In this document: in pieces, positions 33,501-37,000 of the stretch | Layout: the number at the start of each line of letters is the position of its first letter | How positions within the stretch are numbered: position 1 is the stretch's first letter | Source of the DNA: Fragilaria radians | Taxonomy: Eukaryota > Bacillariophyta > Fragilariophyceae > Fragilariales > Fragilariaceae | Direction: 5' to 3' | Length of the DNA: 37,000 bases | Assembly (NCBI GenBank): GCA_900642245.1 | Contig: CAAAJI010000089.1 | Coordinates: 167,470-204,469, forward strand | Translations under genes and position numbers: made by a program | Notes under the pieces: generated by a model | Seen by the model: the letters and a program-made list of their open reading frames with translations, nothing else | Databases searched by the model: none | Told to the model about the DNA's origin: nothing

Positions 33501-34026
33501 CGAAACATGACTCACACCAAGTGATAATGTTATCGCCCTGCCGCTGATATGCATCTTGAAGAAGTATTTTTGTCCGCAAAAGTACTCTCATTGGCGTGGA
33601 CTCGGATTGCATAAAGAGAGTCGGTTCACCAAGATTACGATAAAGCTGATCTTGTGCTGAACCTCCCGATCCTGAAGTGCTTGTTTTATACAAGCAAACA
33701 ATCCTTCCCGTCCCGCAGTCATCCCAAGATCCATCGGAATTGAGACGATAAAGCTTGACTCTCCATCCTTCCGATAGACCTAACTGTCTCTGATTTTGCG
33801 ACTGTTCAGCTAGCTCTGATGGTTGCTTCTGCGAACACGCGGTCTTTTCTAATATTGCTTCGGTAGCGTCATCAGTTTTCCTGTCATTTGAATTTGTTGA
33901 AGAACTATACACTGTGGAAGATGTATCCATCAACTTGCGCTTTCTTTTTTGATGTTGTTCGTGTTCTTGATCATGGAGCTCTCTTTCTTGACTTTGTGGG
34001 AAAATCTCAGTCACCTCCTGTGACAT
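30530..34026 (-). CDS. SMEK: SMEK / PP4R3, regulatory subunit 3 of protein phosphatase 4
   Basis: Four exons: 34026-33460, 33389-32625, 32563-30677 and 30619-30530. The introns are 70, 61 and 57 bp, all GT-AG and phase 0, and the product is 1102 aa. Start is the first ATG. The subunit brings substrates to the PP4 catalytic subunit, acting in DNA repair, checkpoint and other signalling in eukaryotes. Residues about 1-80 are a Gln/Ser-rich tail with a KRKRK stretch, a possible nuclear signal. About 86-215 is the PH-like/Ran-binding fold (GWRVKLYRLNSDGSWDDCGTG to LALSFQDNAGCLDIWHQI), split by intron 1. A low-complexity segment with QQQQQ, DDDD and an Ala run follows. About 331-520 is the SMK-1 domain (IIASIQSLPQREALAIRLSKK, SRQDYGALATLAACVKTILLLND, DKANHRWFLKQRAKFRTVV, then RVTYLRDTLLRPTMDEASLSTL across intron 2). 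The rest is a helical-repeat body. The C-terminus ends with an acidic EESYFDTDDVPEIE tail. No defects seen. Confidence 0.93.
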
Positions 34027-35610
34027 TTTCCAACCTTATATTTTATACAGAATAATATGTCACTGATTTGCCTGCAGCGCATCAACTTAGTCTCATCAAG
34101 GCGATGGAGAATTATTGCTTTTTGTGATATCCCGAAATAATTGCAAAAATATTTGCACTCAATAATCTATGGTACAGAAAACACGAAAAAACTAGGGAAA
34201 AGTTATTTACACACCCCAAATCGGTTATTTACACCCCATTAAGACCTAACCCTTACGTTTTTTCTTATATCTCGGAATGTTCACTTACATGGGACAAATA
34301 AATCCATCATTTCAAATGTATAAATAAAATTGCAATGAAGATAGTGACGATTTGGAGTCGATCTTGCGTGATAGTAAAGTGCTTATGAAGAAATGCAATA
34401 ATCAAGTAACAAGAAAAGAAGACAAAGAATTGTTATTATTACTCCTATCATTGGTCCAGATGCAGCATCAGATAGCTAAAGTGAACTTGGAGCAATACTG
34501 AACGTTTCTGAAAATTTGTTTGTTTTGGAAAAATCTTTTGAATTACTTTATTCAAGACCACTAAGGTTCCGAGCAGCAAGCAAGCTATAAATAAATTGAA
34601 AAGCTATGAATATGAATTTGTGTACAGGTGGCAGAATTCTCCCTCACTGATAATTCAAGTTAATATAGATAAAAGGATATTCTATGTATTTGCAAATCTG
34701 TTTACGGACAGTAATGTTTTAACTGTGCAACGGATTCCCCATTCAAATTTGGATATAAACAATAGTATTTGATCGAATAAATTCAGTGATGATCCTATCT
34801 TGATCTTAGTTATAAAGAATTTCTATTACCTTCCAAAGGTAGTGTTACAATTAGACAAAGGAACTATGATTCAACAAATTTTAATGATGCTACTAAGCAG
34901 CTCCTTACGGGATTTGATGAGATCCAATTTAGAAATAGTTTAAAAATTATAATTTGACCGCTCTCAACATGGATGAATCTATAATACTTTATCACTAAAA
35001 GCATGATGCATATTTTCAACTAGGTGTATTGCACTATTGTTTTTTCAAGACATGTAAAAAGTTGGATTGTTTTATGATCCAAATTTGATTCATAGATATA
35101 TTGCAAAAATTGCTGTAACACCAAAAGTTTGGATTACTAATTTTGACTAGTGAAGTTTTACTCATTATCCTCCAAGTTTGTAAGGGGATTTAAATCTGTA
35201 TGGTAGCGCTATTTTTCGTTAATTGATTTGAAAATATATAAAATTTCCTCGTTATCTATATTTCCTTGCACTAAAAATAAGGGAGATCTTCAATAAAGCT
35301 ACACAAATGAATCAATTTTTGTATGAAATGATTTCGAAGCTGGTTATTGATCATACATTTATCTCCTTTTGAGAATATGTTATGCGTAACCTCTTCACCT
35401 GATTAAAATGAGGTAATGCATACAATAACCCTCTCTGAAATTCCCATCTGAATTCAAGCCATCCTACATATTAAACGATATCTTGAAGCATTTTCGCTCA
35501 TTTCAGTCAGAAAATTTCTGTTTTTAATTGAAAACTGTCTGATTTTTCGACGAAATGTTTACGTCAATTTTGAGCAGAGATTTTTCAAGCCTTCATTCGA
35601 CAAGTCTCTC
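34027..35610. other. Divergent intergenic region between SMEK and LRR genes
   Basis: This is 1.6 kb with the SMEK start on one side and the LRR protein start on the other, so it carries both promoters. A direct near-repeat, gttatttacaca-cccc and gttatttacacccc (34202-34218 and 34223-34238), lies about 180-210 bp before the SMEK ATG and could be a regulatory element. No coding frame is seen. Confidence 0.45.
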
Positions 35611-36829
35611 ATGACAAGGTCGTACAAATCGAAACAAAATGATAAAGGTTCCCTTCTGTGGGAACATTTAATGGAGGCTGATCGCGATATAGATAGTGTT
35701 GTATCCAGGGAGTTGTAAGTCGCAATAAATCCTTTTCAACAATAATTCTTTTCTTCCATGTGCTATTGACTCAGCTTTGTACTTTTCTCCTGAAAACAGA
35801 GGACCATTAGATAGACCTCCAACTTTGATGAATTTCAGAAAAATTAATAGCTTCGAAAATGAAAATATCGCAGGGATTAAATCGATAAATGGTGAAATCA
35901 GTAAGCGGAAGCGTCGGTCCGAGGAAACTGATGAGACCTTAGTTACACTCTATTCGGTCCGTGATGTCATGGCAACGAAGGGAAATCTAACAGCCCGAGT
36001 TGTTACCATGTGGATTGTTTTGGGGGCTTTATGTGCTGCATCCTTCATTACTGCTAATTACTTAATCGAGACTCTCGACTTGAAACCTCAGGAAATAGAC
36101 CCAATCGCCAACCCGATGAACAGGAAGGGACCCAGATTCATGGAAATAAAACTGCGAATCTTTGGCGACCAGGACGAGGAAGAGCTAAGCACAGAAAAAA
36201 TAAAAGCACTTGACTGGCTGGCTAACCGTGATGGTTTGAAACTTCCCGTTAACGCAACAAACTTATTGCAACGCTACACACTCGCTCTTTTTTATTATTG
36301 CACCAATGAGGAAGGTTGGACGCGACAGCTTAAATGGCTGAGTAACTCTCACGAATGCGAATGGACAGACGATGGCGGAGTTAGAGGATGCACTAAAAAT
36401 CTTGAAGTCAGTGATTTATCTATTTGGAATAATCTCAAGGGGAAAATCCCCAAAGAATTGTTTCATTTGTCAGAGTTAAAAATTTTATACCTTGCAAGGA
36501 ACAAATTATACGGCACACTCCCAACTGAAATTGGACTTCTAACAAATTTAGAATACCTTGGCCTGCATCATAACCAATTGAAAGGGACAGTCCCGTCAAG
36601 TTACATGGGACAACTTTCTAAATTAAAGGCAATTTACCTAGAAAAAAATCAATTTTCCGGTTCCATTCCAAAAGGAGATCCTATATGCCAGTTGAGGCAA
36701 GAGAAAAACAAAAAGAATTTGGAAGGTGGTAACGGTCAATTAACTCGCTTCACCTCGGATTGTAAATCACTAGTTACATGGAGACAACCAAAGGTCACAT
36801 GTGAATGCTGTACAAAATGCTATCTTTGA
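35611..36829 (+). CDS. Membrane-anchored leucine-rich repeat protein
   Basis: Two exons: 35611-35714 (ATG, 34 codons plus 2 bases) and 35800-36829, with an 85-bp GT-AG intron, giving 377 aa. I chose the acceptor at 35799 (tgaaaacag) because it keeps the frame. The more 5' cag at 35774 would put a stop in frame. Residues 1-100 are charged and would be cytoplasmic. One membrane helix (VVTMWIVLGALCAASFITANYLI) near 107-129 makes it a single-pass type II-like protein. After it comes an N-terminal cap (YCTNEEGWTRQLKWLSNSHECEW...GCTKN), then about three plant-type LRRs (LSIWNNLKGKIPKELFHLSEL, LYLARNKLYGTLPTEIGLLTNL, LGLHHNQLKGTVPSS). A Cys-rich end (VTCECCTKCYL) follows. No kinase domain is present. 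This layout is common for diatom LRR surface proteins, whose ligands are unknown. Confidence 0.85.
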
Positions 36830-36856
36830 TTATCAACAGGTTCTACATTTTATTGG

Positions 36857-37000
36857 CTAATCCTCGAAGAGTACTCTGTCAGAAGTATCATCTTGCACGA
36901 GATACCTTTTTCCCATTGGAGTTTTTGAGTATTCTGACAGTTCAGATTTGATTTCATTTTTCACAATATTGATAAACCATCGCACAGCACTCCCAATATA
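36857..37000 (-). CDS. C-terminal fragment of an unidentified gene, cut by window edge
   Basis: Read from 37000 downwards the minus strand has 47 open codons ending in TAG (36859-36857). Composition looks protein-like: WFINIVKNEIKSELSEYSK, then GKRYLVQDDTSDRVLFED. No domain is recognised. It would be convergent with the LRR gene, with only 27 bp between the two stops, which is plausible in a compact algal genome. The open length alone is not significant. Confidence 0.45.
   Translation of the reverse strand, partial: YIGSAVRWFINIVKNEIKSELSEYSKTPMGKRYLVQDDTSDRVLFED

Noticed and set aside
35611..35799. Splice acceptor at 35774 for the LRR gene
   Set aside because: With the donor at 35715 it puts a stop in frame after seven codons; the acceptor at 35799 keeps the frame.
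1..37000. tRNA, rRNA and CRISPR arrays
   Set aside because: By eye I found no complete tRNA B box with matching arms, no rRNA-like sequence and no regularly spaced repeat array. A covariance-model search would be decisive and was not possible.

Overview
The window looks like nuclear DNA of a diatom (stramenopile alga). Three things point that way: short GT-AG introns (57-85 bp where I can place them) in AT-rich DNA, protein families that resemble diatom ones, and a Ty1/copia retrotransposon of the CoDi type. I cannot name the species. The gene part is ordinary housekeeping and membrane biology. Most of the rest is retrotransposon and transposon debris of several ages.

Layout. 1-1226 (minus): N-terminal half of an MFS-type transporter with one intron, running off the left edge. 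2418-3224 (minus): an unrecognised 268-aa protein. 6069-7004 (minus): a CRAL-TRIO/Sec14-like lipid-binding protein. 9361-9935 (plus): a frameshifted Ty3/Gypsy integrase remnant. 10088-10338: a diverged tandem duplication. 11292-12028: a PIF/Harbinger-like MITE with long terminal inverted repeats and a TTA target duplication. 12238-17468 (plus): a young copia/CoDi element with identical 219-bp LTRs, an ATCCT duplication and a 20-N assembly gap across the gag/protease junction.

That copia element sits inside a class A flavoprotein monooxygenase gene. The first 35 coding bases (12203-12237, encoding the start of a signal-peptide-like sequence) lie left of the element, and the other 1417 (17474-18890) lie right of it. 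The reading frame is kept exactly once the element and one copy of the duplication are removed. 19280-20560 (minus) holds decayed copia gag and protease pieces in the wrong order. 25231-25443 is a run of small hairpins. 26110-27783 (plus) is an unrecognised acidic, tryptophan-motif protein. 28165-29475 (minus) is a decayed copia integrase remnant. 30530-34026 (minus) is a four-exon SMEK/PP4R3 gene (protein phosphatase 4 regulatory subunit 3). 35611-36829 (plus) is a two-exon membrane-anchored LRR protein. 36857-37000 (minus) looks like the C-terminus of another gene, convergent with the LRR gene.

The most interesting signals are two. First, the copia insertion splits a gene inside its targeting peptide. 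Second, the 14 bases directly after the 5' LTR, where a tRNA primer-binding site would be, are a perfect reverse complement of 14 bases inside the LTR. This suggests self-primed reverse transcription of the Tf1 kind rather than tRNA priming. The genes do not form a pathway; their neighbourhood is chance synteny shaped by transposition.
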